Part shown: piece after piece, positions 1-11,227 of the stretch | How positions within the stretch are numbered: the stretch's first letter is position 1 | Layout of the letters: each line of letters begins with the position of its first letter | From: Xiheibacterium sp038325765 | GTDB taxonomy: Bacteria; Myxococcota_A; Polyangia; Nannocystales; Nannocystaceae | Assembly: GCA_038325765.1 (NCBI GenBank) | Contig: JBBQJI010000007.1 | Coordinates: forward strand, 1-64,000 | Direction: 5' to 3' | DNA length: 64,000 nucleotides | Position numbers and translations under genes: made by a program | Notes under the pieces: model-generated | Database searches by the model: none | The model's input: the letters and a program-made list of their open reading frames with translations, nothing else | Told to the model about the DNA's origin: nothing

Positions 1-2
1 AC

Positions 3-134
3 CTCATCCGCAACCTCGGCGCCCTCGCTCGACACTCTCTCTCCGCGCTGGACCGTGGGCCCGCTTACCTCGACGGCTCCCAACAGCCCTCCGGCTCGCC
101 CGCCCTCCAGCGGTTCGCAGTTCAAAACGCTTAA
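3..134 (+). CDS. possible C-terminal end of a gene entering from the left edge
   Basis: Frame 3 is open from the left edge to a TAA at 132-134, giving about 43 residues that end in RFAVQNA. The fragment is too short to assign to a family, and no start is present. It could be the tail of a real gene or a chance open frame. The sequence beyond the stop looks non-coding, which is mild support for a real gene end. Confidence 0.3.
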   Translation, partial: LIRNLGALARHSLSALDRGPAYLDGSQQPSGSPALQRFAVQNA

Positions 135-546
135 GCACCGATGCGTCTCGTGACGCGAAGGGCCGCATGCCTCGGAGGCAACGGTGTCCGTTTCACGCGT
201 CCGCGTCGCTCGTGTCCGCCATCACCGACGGGGGTCGACACGGACGGGAACTCGAACCCCGCCTTGCGTCTGGAGTACCACACAACCGACCACGGCCGCA
301 CTGCGCGGGCAGTAGCCATCTGAAATCACTCGCGAATTTGCAGGAGACGCGAAGAGATGCGTCGGGCGCTGAGTTCACGTGGCATGACGACGTGCGGTCA
401 CGCAAGCCCGCGCGACACGTTGTGCCAGACGCCACGTTGCGGACTGCGTGTTTTCCGCCATCCCGGATGTGGGCGAGCTATGCTCAGGCGGCTCCGGTCG
501 GAGGAGACCTCGGCCGGTCGAAGCGGCGTGCGGGTCCCGCCATCCA
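135..546. other. intergenic stretch with no recognisable gene
   Basis: About 410 bases without a convincing coding frame on either strand. Base composition is visibly less GC-rich than most of the window. A T-arm-like string on the minus strand around 245-265 does not fold into a tRNA. I see no clear promoter or repeat. Confidence 0.5.
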
Positions 547-1631
547 TCAGTCTCGGCTGCAGTCGGGGTCCCTCGCGCAGAGCCCAGTCCCGTAAACTTC
601 CCGCGTCTCAGCCTCGTCGCAGATGCCGTCACCGGACCAGGGGCAGTCGCCCGTGTAAGGCACGGTGTCTCCGCGATTCCCTCCGACCTTCATGGTCGAG
701 GGCGTCGCCCCCGCAAGTGCCTCGATGATTTCATCGGAGCTTATCTCGCCATTGTAGATCGCGAAGAGGAAGTGGAGTAGACCGACGCGACGGAAGCCTG
801 TGACGCGAGAAAAAGAGCTGTTGTAAGTGAGGGTTAGAGCTCCGATCTCGGTCGCGTCAGCAAATGCAGAGATCTCGACGAGAGAGGGGTTGAGATTGAT
901 TGATATCGCGGTGACGGATTCGCTGCCGAATCCGGAAATCTCAAGTAGTTCGGGGTTCTGTCGCACTTCGACGAGGGTCAGCGGATTAGCCGACTCGGGC
1001 CCAATCGCCGACGCAAGTCGAGCATTCTGAATGATCTCTACCCCTCCGCCGATCTCGAGATCTTGGAGGTCGATCACTCAATGCTCTCATTCTCCGAGAA
1101 TTGCAGCGAGGCGCCGACGAAAAGTCGCTCTGCTCCAAGCTCGACCAGTGTCAGCGCGTCGCAGTTCTGAATCGACACGTTGCCATCCACCTCATCGAGA
1201 GAGGGGAGCCGAAGGCTTGTCAGCTCCGTGGCGCTCGTCAAGGTGAGGCTTCCACCTACTGCGACGAGCAGCGGCAGATCTAGCCTTTGGAACGGCGAGT
1301 CTTGGAACGAAAGATGACCGGAGACAGAAGTGAGGGATGGGAATCGCAGTTGGCTACTGGTAGCGAAGCCACGAAACGCGACGGAACCCTGTACCTCGCT
1401 CCAGTGAAGCTCGACACTTCGATCGGTTCCATCAGCGTCCAAGAGATCCACGCGAACATCGCCTTGAATGCAGGCGATGTCAGCAGTCGCTAGTAGTTCA
1501 TCAAGCGACTCGAATGTTCGAGAGCCGATCTCGGTGCATGGAACCACGTCTTCAACGGCGCAAGCGATCGAGAGAACGGGGAGAAGGCCGGCAATTTTGC
1601 CCGGCGGTCTGCGAAGGAACTCCGAGGCCAC
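547..1631 (-). pseudogene. receptor-L-domain-like lipoprotein, split by a frameshift
   Basis: Two minus-strand frames (1631-1074 and 1077-547) together read as one protein. The first starts at GTG 1631 and has a lipobox (LSIAC), which predicts an outer-membrane lipoprotein. It then shows leucine/asparagine-spaced repeats of the receptor-L-domain kind (G.L.I.N..L..L). The first frame stops in TGA exactly where the second resumes the same repeat pattern (NESIE, then VIDLQDLEIGG). The break lies in TGAGTGA, and one missing G would restore the frame. The C-terminus carries a GDGICDE Cys motif seen in myxobacterial surface proteins. Alternatives are an assembly error, translational coupling through the overlapping GTG, or a true pseudogene. 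The region is AT-richer than its neighbours. Confidence 0.65.
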
Positions 1632-1878
1632 GGGCTCACTCTCGCGATGGTCCGTCGAGGGAGAACGACGCTGTCTGCGTCAACGATGATGCTGGGAACA
1701 GTTCCACCGCGTGCCATCCACGCGTGTAGTGACCCCTTTCGGGCTCGTTGGAGCGTGCGAGCAGCCCACTGGCCATGGCGCAAGGCTCGCAACTTGTGGT
1801 GGAAGCGTCGACGTCGGAGCGCGTGACGTAGTCGCCTTCCTCTCACCCAGCCCCACCTACGCCCCATCTACGCCCCCC

Positions 1879-3144
1879 TCACCCCTTAGCCCCCCGATAC
1901 CTCCGCACATTCCCCCCCAACCCCCGCAACCTCTTCTCAATCGCCTCATACCCCCGATCCAAGTGATAAACCCGCCGAATCTCCGTCTTCCCCTCCCCCA
2001 CCAACCCCGCCAGCACCAACGACGCCGACGCCCGCAGATCCGTCGCCATCACCTCCGCCCCGGTCAACCTCCCACCCCCCCGGATCACCGCGGAGTGCCC
2101 CTGCACCGTGATATCCGCCCCCATCCGGCACAGCTCGGGCACATGCATGAACCGGTTCTCGAAGATCGTCTCCGTCACGATGCTCTGCCCATGCGCACAC
2201 GCAGCCAGCACCATCATCTGCGCCTGCATGTCCGTGGCAAACCCGGGATATGGCCGCGTCGACACGTCCACCGCCTTCAGCCGCTCGGGCCCCACCACGC
2301 GCAGCCCATCGGCCTCCACGTGGCACTCGACCCCCGCCTCCTCCAGCTTGGCGATCGTCGCATGCATGTGATCCACCGGCGCATCGAGCAGCAACACGTC
2401 CCCGCGCGTGATCGCAGCCGCCACCGCGAACGTGCCCGCCTCGATGCGATCCGGCACCACCGCGTGGTCGAACCCCGACAGCTCGTCCACGCCCTCGACC
2501 TCGATCACGGTACTGCCCGCCCCGGTGATCCGCGCGCCCATCTTCACCAGCACCTTCGCGAGCTCCTCGACCTCGGGCTCGCGCGCCACGTTCTCCAGCC
2601 GTGACGTCCCCTTGGCCAGACACGCAGCCATCATCAGGTTCTGGGTGCCGCCCACGGTCACCGTGTCGAACAAGAACGATCCGCCGCGCAGCCGCTTGGC
2701 CTTCAAGTCGACATAGCCGTGGCGCAGCGTGATCTTGGCGCCGAGCGCCTCGAGCCCCTTGAGGTGCTGGTCGATCGGGCGCGCACCGATCGCGCACCCG
2801 CCCGGCAGCGACACGCGGCAGCGACCATGCCGGGCGAGCAGCGGCCCCATCACCGTCACCGACGCGCGCATCGTCTTCACCATGTCGTACGGCGCCTCGA
2901 GCGGGCCCGACTCCACGCCGCCCGGATCGATGTTCATCGTCCGATCGCCCTCGATCTCGCAGCCCAGATGCTCCAGCAGGCTCGCCATCGTGCGGATGTC
3001 CGAGAGCTTGGGGAGATGGCGGATCGAACTGGGCTTGTCGGTCAGCAGCGCCGCGCACTGGATCAGCAGCGCCGCGTTCTTGGCCCCGTGGATGACGACC
3101 TCGCCGCGCAGGCGGGCTCCACCGTGGATGACGATCTTGTCCAT
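1879..3144 (-). CDS. murA: UDP-N-acetylglucosamine 1-carboxyvinyltransferase
   Basis: Cytoplasmic enzyme for the first committed step of peptidoglycan synthesis: it transfers enolpyruvate from PEP to UDP-GlcNAc. The protein has 421 residues, the usual length for the family. Family signatures are visible: Lys22-Asn23 near the N-terminus, the catalytic Cys loop LPGGCAIGARPIDQH, and the GFATDMQAQ segment with the catalytic Asp. The start is ATG 3144, with no obvious Shine-Dalgarno sequence. It lies 37 bases downstream of a lipoprotein gene on the same strand and may be co-transcribed with it. The Cys version predicts fosfomycin sensitivity at the target, since resistant MurA enzymes carry Asp there. 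Confidence 0.97.
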   Translation of the reverse strand: MDKIVIHGGARLRGEVVIHGAKNAALLIQCAALLTDKPSSIRHLPKLSDIRTMASLLEHLGCEIEGDRTMNIDPGGVESGPLEAPYDMVKTMRASVTVMGPLLARHGRCRVSLPGGCAIGARPIDQHLKGLEALGAKITLRHGYVDLKAKRLRGGSFLFDTVTVGGTQNLMMAACLAKGTSRLENVAREPEVEELAKVLVKMGARITGAGSTVIEVEGVDELSGFDHAVVPDRIEAGTFAVAAAITRGDVLLLDAPVDHMHATIAKLEEAGVECHVEADGLRVVGPERLKAVDVSTRPYPGFATDMQAQMMVLAACAHGQSIVTETIFENRFMHVPELCRMGADITVQGHSAVIRGGGRLTGAEVMATDLRASASLVLAGLVGEGKTEIRRVYHLDRGYEAIEKRLRGLGGNVRRYRGAKG

Positions 3145-3181
3145 GCGTGTTCGATTCGAGAACTCGGGGATTCGGGCAGGG

Positions 3182-4261
3182 TCAGGGGACGGGAGGCGGC
3201 GCGCCGATGGCGGGGCCCGGCGCCGCTTCGAAGGGATCCGCGTCGGGATCGTGCATCCGCGTCGTGCGACGCTCGTGCTCGCGAAGCGCGTCGATGTCGG
3301 CGAGCTTCGCCAGCACCTCGGTCACGTCGGCGACGTCGTCGGGGCGGCGCTCGAAGCCCAGCTGCGCCAGCGAGCCCGGGCACGTGTCGGCGCTCTCGAG
3401 CACCCACGTGCGCACGACCGGCGCGAACGTGTTGTCGATCGTCAGCTCGGGGAATCGATGGTTCACCGTCGTCGTCGACCACACCGGGCGGCCGTGATCG
3501 ATCGACACCAGCGTGTCACGATCGGCCGCGATGCCCTCGCCCACGTGACCGTCGTCCCAGTGGCTGCGCACCAGCGCCAGCCGCTGCCCGCCGACGGCGT
3601 ACACACCCACGAGCGTCTCTTGCCACGACATCGTCACGCAGGCTCGGTGGTGGTTGTCGGGGCCGCCGCCGCCCGATTTGGGATCGACGCACGCCGAGCG
3701 GTTGCACTTCCCTTCGACGCGCAGACCGGTCCACACATCGTCCACGGCCGTCAGCCGACCGGGCAGGCGCGGCCAGCCCAGCGCGAACGCGTCCTCGACC
3801 GGATCCCACGTGCGCGCCATGCAGGCGGCGGTGGGCGCGGCCGGGCCCAGGAACTCCGCGCTCGCGTACGCCTCGCGGATGAGCCCGCGCCGCTCGGCCC
3901 GCAGCCCGCGGTAGTACACGTCCATCCCCAGCACAGTGCCGGGCGAAGCGGGCCCGGGCCCCAGCTCGGCGCTGCTCTCGTCGGGCGCCATCGTGAGCGT
4001 CGAGATGCTCGCCGCCTCGTGCAGCAGCGGTGGATCCACGCTCGACTGCACCCGGTAGGCGTGCGGGCACGACGCGGTGGGCACTCGCCATGCGAGCAGT
4101 GCGACCGCGTCGTCCAGCGTCTCGGCCTGAAGCGCGTACGTCTGCAGCTCGGCGCGCACGCCCGCCGCAGCCTCCAACGCGCCCGGCGGCGGCTCGCTGC
4201 AGCCCGCCGTCATCGCGACGATCACGGGTGCAATGCGCCTGACGATCACGGCGCGGAGCAT
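3182..4261 (-). CDS. lipoprotein of unknown function
   Basis: 359 residues from ATG 4261. This start was chosen because it gives a clean lipoprotein signal (MLRAVIVRR, hydrophobic stretch, MTAGC lipobox). The open frame extends further upstream but that part is not signal-like and runs through the divergent promoter region. The mature protein has scattered cysteines, many Trp and Asp, and no domain I recognise. It is divergent from the secreted protein at 4341 and upstream of murA on the same strand. Anchoring to the outer membrane is inferred from the lipobox. The role is unknown. Confidence 0.75.
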   Translation of the reverse strand: MLRAVIVRRIAPVIVAMTAGCSEPPPGALEAAAGVRAELQTYALQAETLDDAVALLAWRVPTASCPHAYRVQSSVDPPLLHEAASISTLTMAPDESSAELGPGPASPGTVLGMDVYYRGLRAERRGLIREAYASAEFLGPAAPTAACMARTWDPVEDAFALGWPRLPGRLTAVDDVWTGLRVEGKCNRSACVDPKSGGGGPDNHHRACVTMSWQETLVGVYAVGGQRLALVRSHWDDGHVGEGIAADRDTLVSIDHGRPVWSTTTVNHRFPELTIDNTFAPVVRTWVLESADTCPGSLAQLGFERRPDDVADVTEVLAKLADIDALREHERRTTRMHDPDADPFEAAPGPAIGAPPPVP

Positions 4262-4340
4262 CGCCGCTGCACGCACCCGCTCGCAAGGCCCGCGCCGAAA
4301 ACTTGCCCAACCCACCCTGCCTGTGTCTTTGCGTGGGTCC

Positions 4341-4883
4341 ATGCTCCGCGCCATCGCGACCCTCCCGCTGCTCGCCGCCCTCTCGCTCGCCGTCACGCCG
4401 GCCGACGCCGAGGCCGCCGCGCACGGCAGCCTGAGCGCGCCGATCTCCGGACCACAGCTCGATGCACTGTGGCCGATCGACGTGGACATCGAGATCGTGC
4501 GCCTGGGCGAGACGGCCCACAGCGTGCTGCCGCGGCACCGCGCCACCGTGCCCGATGGTCACGCCATGAGCCTGCACTCGGTGGTGCGCACCGATCGCGG
4601 CCAGCGCGAGTTCAACCTCGCCGTCACGCCGCACCACCACCCCGGCGCCATCGAGCTCGAGTGGTCGCTCGAGGTCTCGGACGCCCGCTACCGGCCGATC
4701 GGAGTGGCGTCGTACTTGCTCCATCGCCTCCAACTCGACGATGTGTTGGAGCTCGAAGAGGCCGCGTTGTCGATCGCGCGCGCCGACATCGTGGCCGTCG
4801 TCGACGAGCCCCATCACAAACAGATCGTGATCGACGGAGAAGTCCACGAAATCCGCATCTTTGCCCGTGCGGGGCGCGGTTGA
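4341..4883 (+). CDS. secreted protein of unknown function
   Basis: 180 residues from ATG 4341, opening with a Sec signal (MLRAIATLPLLAALSLA, with an Ala-rich cleavage region after PADAEA). An earlier in-frame ATG at 4233 would place the signal internally, so it was not chosen. The mature part alternates hydrophobic and charged residues, suggesting a beta-rich fold, with a His cluster (PHHHPG) in the middle. No family recognised. It is divergently transcribed from the lipoprotein gene ending upstream, with about 80 bases between the two starts. Confidence 0.7.
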   Translation: MLRAIATLPLLAALSLAVTPADAEAAAHGSLSAPISGPQLDALWPIDVDIEIVRLGETAHSVLPRHRATVPDGHAMSLHSVVRTDRGQREFNLAVTPHHHPGAIELEWSLEVSDARYRPIGVASYLLHRLQLDDVLELEEAALSIARADIVAVVDEPHHKQIVIDGEVHEIRIFARAGRG

Positions 4884-5010
4884 CACGGCCTGCTGCCGTG
4901 GTATTGCTTGCCCTCACCGCAGGGCCCCCAGCTGCAGCGACGTTCGTTTGCGCGGAGCCGAGGGGCCAGCGCAACGCTGGCAGTTGAGGCGCCCGAAGGA
5001 GCCCTCGAAC

Positions 5011-5862
5011 ATGCGACCCATCCTCTCTCGCCTGGTCACTTTCTCGCTCTATCTGTGCGTGCTCGCGCTCGCAGCCCCGCTCACCGGCTGCAAGAAGCCG
5101 ACGTACCCCGAGTGCAAGAAGGACAAGCACTGCGTGGTCGACCTCGGCGAGAAGTGCGTCGACGGGCAGTGCCAGAACTGCACGACCAACGACGACTGCG
5201 CGGGCAAGGGCACCGGCGGCGCTGACTGGACGTGCCACGAGTTCCGCTGCACCGATCCTTCGCTGGTCCCCGCCGGCAGCGGCGGCGCGGGCACTGTCGG
5301 CTCGCCCTGCGCACAAACCCTCGATTGCGGCGGCGGTCTGGTCTGCAACGCGGGCAAGTGTGCCAACTGCACCGACGACATCGAGTGCGCGCCGGGCACG
5401 TGTGATCTCGGCACCGGCACCTGCACCACGCCCGGTGGCACCGGCACGGCCTGCCAGACCGACGACCAGTGCGCCATGGACGAGATCTGCGACAACGGCA
5501 CGTGCGCCTACTCGGGCGTCGAGCCGGGCGGTCCGAACCCCTGCGGCGTCGATGCGGTCTTCTTCGACTTCGACAGCCCGAGCCTCACCACCGAGGCGCA
5601 GAGCCAGCTCAAGGGCCTCGCCGAGTGCTTCAAGACCCAGAACAAGCTGGTCTACCTCGAGGCCCACGCCGATCAGCGCGGCACCGAGGAGTACAACATC
5701 ATGCTCACCGATCGCCGCGGCAACGGCGTGAAGAAGTTCCTCGAGGACCTCGGCGTGACGGGCGAGAACATGCAGGTCGTCTCGAAGGGCGACCTCGAGG
5801 CCGCCGGCACCGACGACACTTCGATGAAGCAGGATCGCCGGGTCGAGTTCATCTGGCCGTAG
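5011..5862 (+). CDS. Pal/OmpA-family lipoprotein with Cys-rich N-terminal region
   Basis: 283 residues. Start ATG 5011 has an upstream AAGGA (4996-5000) and gives a lipoprotein signal with an LTGC lipobox. Residues about 25-170 are rich in paired cysteines (CxxxxxC.VDLGEKC, CNAGKCANC) of the myxobacterial Cys-repeat kind. The C-terminal ~110 residues are an OmpA-like peptidoglycan-binding domain (VFFDFDSPSL, EAHADQRGTEEYN, DRRGNGV), with the Asp and Arg that bind diaminopimelate in Pal. It likely ties the outer membrane to peptidoglycan. The stop codon (5860-5862) overlaps the ribosome site of the next gene 11 bases on, so the two are one operon. Unlike E. coli Pal it has the added Cys-rich module. 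Confidence 0.85.
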   Translation: MRPILSRLVTFSLYLCVLALAAPLTGCKKPTYPECKKDKHCVVDLGEKCVDGQCQNCTTNDDCAGKGTGGADWTCHEFRCTDPSLVPAGSGGAGTVGSPCAQTLDCGGGLVCNAGKCANCTDDIECAPGTCDLGTGTCTTPGGTGTACQTDDQCAMDEICDNGTCAYSGVEPGGPNPCGVDAVFFDFDSPSLTTEAQSQLKGLAECFKTQNKLVYLEAHADQRGTEEYNIMLTDRRGNGVKKFLEDLGVTGENMQVVSKGDLEAAGTDDTSMKQDRRVEFIWP

Positions 5863-5873
5863 AAGGAGTTCCG

Positions 5874-6716
5874 ATGTCTCTGCGAAACCTGGCGCCGACA
5901 CTCCTCGCGGTTCTGCTGTCCTCGGGTTGCATCGCGCTCAAGGTCGACCAGGACGAGATCGGCCAGGAGGTCGCGAAGCTCCGCAAGGAGGTCGCGATGA
6001 GCCAGGAGACGGTGGCGCGGGCGTCCTCGCTCTCGGACGAGCTCGACAAGAAGCTCGCCGAGCTCGAGGAGGTCCTGCGCAGCAACCAGGCGGGGCTCGG
6101 GGTCCGCGTCGACGGGCTCGAGGGCCAGGTCCAAGAGCTCACCGGCAAGGCCGAGAACGCCGACAACCAGGCGCAGACGGTCAACCTCGAGCTCATGGAG
6201 GTGCGCACCGATCTCGACGCGCGCCTCAAGCAGCTCGAAGAGAAGCTCAACGAGGCGACCAACATCCCCGAGAGCAAGACCGAGCTGTACGCCGAGGCCG
6301 ATCGGCAGTTCAAGGCCAAGAAGTACAAGAACGCCCGCCGGCTGTGGCGCACCTACGAGTCGCGCTACCCCGAAGACGCCAAGCTGCCCGAGGTGAAGTT
6401 CAACATCGGGCTCACGTACTTCTCCGAGCGCGACTACAAGGCCGCGCTCGGCGAGTTCTACACGGTGATCCAGCAAAGCGGCACGTCGCCCGTCGTCCCC
6501 GACGCGCTGTACTACTCGGGCCTGGCCTTCGCGAAGATCGGCCAGTGCACCAACGCCATCGCCTACTTCGACGCCCTGCGCCAGAAGAAGACCAAGGCGC
6601 CCGAGGAGTACAAGAAGAAGGCCGCCGAGCAGATCAGTCTGCTCGAGAAGGACACCGGCGAGTTGTGCCTCGACAAGAACAAGCCGGCGGCCGCGGGCAC
6701 CGTGCCGGCGAAGTGA
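5874..6716 (+). CDS. CpoB/YbgF-like lipoprotein with coiled coil and TPRs
   Basis: 280 residues from ATG 5874, preceded by AGAAGGAG (5861-5868). The signal ends in the lipobox LSSGC. Residues about 25-140 form a heptad-rich coiled coil (many Leu, Glu and Lys; LKQLEEKLNEA). The C-terminal half has TPR-like helices (ALYYSGLAFAKIGQC). This is the layout of CpoB/YbgF, which in other bacteria links Tol-Pal function to peptidoglycan synthesis. E. coli CpoB is periplasmic, whereas this one is predicted to be lipidated. It sits directly after the Pal-like gene, as in many tol-pal clusters, but no tolQRAB genes are present here. A likely terminator hairpin follows. Confidence 0.85.
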   Translation: MSLRNLAPTLLAVLLSSGCIALKVDQDEIGQEVAKLRKEVAMSQETVARASSLSDELDKKLAELEEVLRSNQAGLGVRVDGLEGQVQELTGKAENADNQAQTVNLELMEVRTDLDARLKQLEEKLNEATNIPESKTELYAEADRQFKAKKYKNARRLWRTYESRYPEDAKLPEVKFNIGLTYFSERDYKAALGEFYTVIQQSGTSPVVPDALYYSGLAFAKIGQCTNAIAYFDALRQKKTKAPEEYKKKAAEQISLLEKDTGELCLDKNKPAAAGTVPAK

Positions 6717-6720
6717 ACGG

Positions 6721-6739
6721 CAGGCGCCTTGGGCGCCTG
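6721..6739 (+). terminator. hairpin after the pal-cpoB pair
   Basis: A perfect 8-bp stem (CAGGCGCC / GGCGCCTG) around a TTG loop starts five bases after the CpoB-like stop codon. It is not followed by a T-run, so it may act with the second hairpin at 6763-6796 or through Rho. Confidence 0.5.
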
Positions 6740-6762
6740 ATCCACCCAGGACGTCGAGAACG

Positions 6763-6796
6763 TCGAGTTCGAGCGCCAAGCAGAGGTCGAACTCGA
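6763..6796. terminator. second hairpin between convergent genes
   Basis: A perfect 10-bp inverted repeat (TCGAGTTCGA / TCGAACTCGA) with a 14-base loop lies between two genes that converge. It could stop transcription from either side. No T-run is present. Confidence 0.45.
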
Positions 6797-6848
6797 AGCC
6801 GCCGCCACCCGAGGGGCGACCGACCCTCGCGAGGGACAGCCCCCGCCG

Positions 6849-9185
<2,337 letters not shown>

Positions 9186-9372
9186 AGGCAGTGTTCGATC
9201 GCAGCAGGGGGCGGACAGACATCGGGCGTCAGACACCGCCCCATCCGTCGAAATCCGACCGCGCGTGCCCGCGGGACAATGTCCTGCGGGATATCGACGC
9301 ACACTGTGGCGCGCGCGCGGACGTGTACGCGCGCATGCCAGCCCGCGGCCGCGCCCGGCGGCATCCGCGGTG

Positions 9373-10698
9373 TCAGTTGCGGAAGTACGCGCGGCCCGAC
9401 AGCACGCTGACCACGCCGCGCGCACGGGGCTGAGGCGACGTCTGCAGTCGCTGGACGTCTTCGGGACAGCCTGCGCGGATGTTCTCGATCTGGAAGTGGA
9501 CCTGCGGGAACGGCTCGATGCTCCGCAGGTACTCGAGCGAGTACGCGCGCGCCTCGTCCTCGTCGGTGGCGAGCACGGTGAAGCCCGTGGTGTAGCCCTG
9601 CGCATCCGAGGGCCAGTGCTCGGGCGCCTGCGGTGCCTCGGCGCGGGCGGTCACGGTGAAGGTCGTCACCGCCGAGGCGCGGCCATGGTCGGCCTCGTTG
9701 AGCGTCTCGAGCATGTGCGCGGTGATCCAGTCGCGCTGGCCTGCGACGCGGGCGACCTCGCGGGCCTCGGCGAGCCGCGCGCGCGACCACAGCGAGTCGA
9801 ACACCTCTTCGCACACCAAGCTGGCGTAACTCGACGACAGGTGCGCGGCGTCGATCGCCGCGAGCCGGTCGATCGCGCCGTAGAGCAGGCCGAGGGCCTT
9901 GTCGAGATCGGGCTCGGCCTGGCCGAGCGTCCACGCGCCGAGCACCGCGAGCGTCAGCGGGCTGCGCGGATCGGCCTCGTAGGCCCGCTGCATCGACGTG
10001 AACGCCTCGTCGGGCTGGCCCAACCGATACTGCGTGATCGCGAGGTTGTACCAGGCGCCGCCGTGATCACCGTCCAGCGACAGCGCGGTGCGGAAGCGAT
10101 CGACCGCGCCCTCGAACTCGTCGAGGTCCGACAGGCAGATGCCGTGCTCGACCAGCATCTCGACCGACAGCGGATCCTCGTCGAGGTACGCGTCGTAGAT
10201 CTCCTCGGCCTCCTCGACGCGGCCGGTGCGGCGCAGCAGGGCCCCGAGCGCGGCGTTGGCCTCGGGAAGCGTGGGCCCGCCCTCGTCGACGTCGAGCGCC
10301 TCGCGGTAGCACTCTTCGGCGCCCGGCTCGTCGCAGAGGCGCTCGAGCACCGCGCCCAGGTTGTAGTGCTGCAGCGCGCCGGAAGGCTCGACCTCGATGG
10401 CCTGCGAAAAGGCATCGCGCGCGTCCTCGAGGCGCCCCTTCAGATCGAAGACGTTGCCGAGGGCGATGAGCACGTCGGCCTTGCCCGGCAGCTCGTCGGC
10501 GGCCCGAAGCGCGAGCACAAGCGCGTGCTCGAGATCGCCGGTGTCGCACAGGCCGCGGATCCACATGCAGTACAGCGGGACTCGGTCGTCTTCGGAGAGC
10601 TCGGGCTCCCACGAGCTCCGGAGCATCCTGACTGCGGAGCGCGCAGCACCTTCGTCCAGAAGCGTGGCCGCAGCGTCGAGTTGAGCGCGAATCGACAT
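9373..10698 (-). CDS. tetratricopeptide-repeat protein
   Basis: 441 residues from ATG 10698. The frame is open upstream, but that part is basic and falls in the repeat-filled intergenic region. There is no signal peptide, so it is probably cytoplasmic. Residues about 20-300 are consecutive TPR-like helices (ALGNVFDLKGRLEDA, HYNLGAVLERL, WYNLAITQYRLGQPDEA). The last ~110 residues (TTFTVTARAEAP, VLATDEDEARAYSLEYLRS) look like a separate alpha/beta domain that I do not recognise. It is likely a protein-interaction scaffold with unknown partners. A G-tract repeat lies about 200 bases upstream of its start. Confidence 0.8.
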   Translation of the reverse strand: MSIRAQLDAAATLLDEGAARSAVRMLRSSWEPELSEDDRVPLYCMWIRGLCDTGDLEHALVLALRAADELPGKADVLIALGNVFDLKGRLEDARDAFSQAIEVEPSGALQHYNLGAVLERLCDEPGAEECYREALDVDEGGPTLPEANAALGALLRRTGRVEEAEEIYDAYLDEDPLSVEMLVEHGICLSDLDEFEGAVDRFRTALSLDGDHGGAWYNLAITQYRLGQPDEAFTSMQRAYEADPRSPLTLAVLGAWTLGQAEPDLDKALGLLYGAIDRLAAIDAAHLSSSYASLVCEEVFDSLWSRARLAEAREVARVAGQRDWITAHMLETLNEADHGRASAVTTFTVTARAEAPQAPEHWPSDAQGYTTGFTVLATDEDEARAYSLEYLRSIEPFPQVHFQIENIRAGCPEDVQRLQTSPQPRARGVVSVLSGRAYFRN

Positions 10699-10889
10699 CG
10701 TGGGCAGCAGTGTGTTTGTTGCACGATGGCGCGCGCGTGGCAATTGGCTGCGGGCGTCGACACGCGGCCCGATGTGTGTGCGGGTTCGTGCACAGATGAG
10801 GGGCGCGCCATCGCCCGCGACTCGCGACTGTGGACCGGCTGGTGGACGCGGTGGCTCCATCCCCGCGCACCGTCGTGGTGCCGGGCGGA

Positions 10890-10974
10890 TGTCAGGGGGG
10901 AGACGTCAGGGGGCACATGTCGGGGGGAACATGTCGGGGGGACATGTCGGGGGGACATGTCGGGGGAGATGTCG
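10890..10974. repeat. tandem 12-14-base repeat with long G-tracts
   Basis: Seven imperfect units of the type ATGTCGGGGGGAC lie head to tail. Each carries a run of three to six G, and several junctions create the palindrome GACATGTC. The spacing of at least five runs of five or six G fits a strong G-quadruplex on the plus strand. The array lies in the 529-base gap (10699-11227) between the divergent TPR and lipoprotein genes. Apart from this array and the adjacent ACG run, I see nothing in that gap. Confidence 0.85.
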
Positions 10975-11055
10975 GGCGCCGCGGGCGCCCGGTCGGGGAC
11001 GCCGGCCCTTCGGCGACAGCCGTGACTTCGCCGACCGCATGCCGGGCTCGTCACC

Positions 11056-11096
<41 letters not shown>

Positions 11097-11227
11097 GGGC
11101 CCACAACCCGGGGCCGCAATGCGACGCCGGGCCGCGATGGTCGGGCTCACCCGTGCCGTGCCTCCACCCGCACCCCACCCCGCACCGCACCGCGCACCCG
11201 GTGAGGCCACCGTGCTACCGTGATCGG

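Noticed and set aside
245..320. Minus-strand string GGGGTTCGAGTTCCCG resembling a tRNA T-arm
   Set aside because: The T-stem lacks the conserved G-C closing pair and no anticodon stem, D-arm or acceptor stem can be paired upstream.
10890..10974. CRISPR-like array
   Set aside because: The units are 12-14 bases with no spacers of unique sequence and no cas genes nearby.
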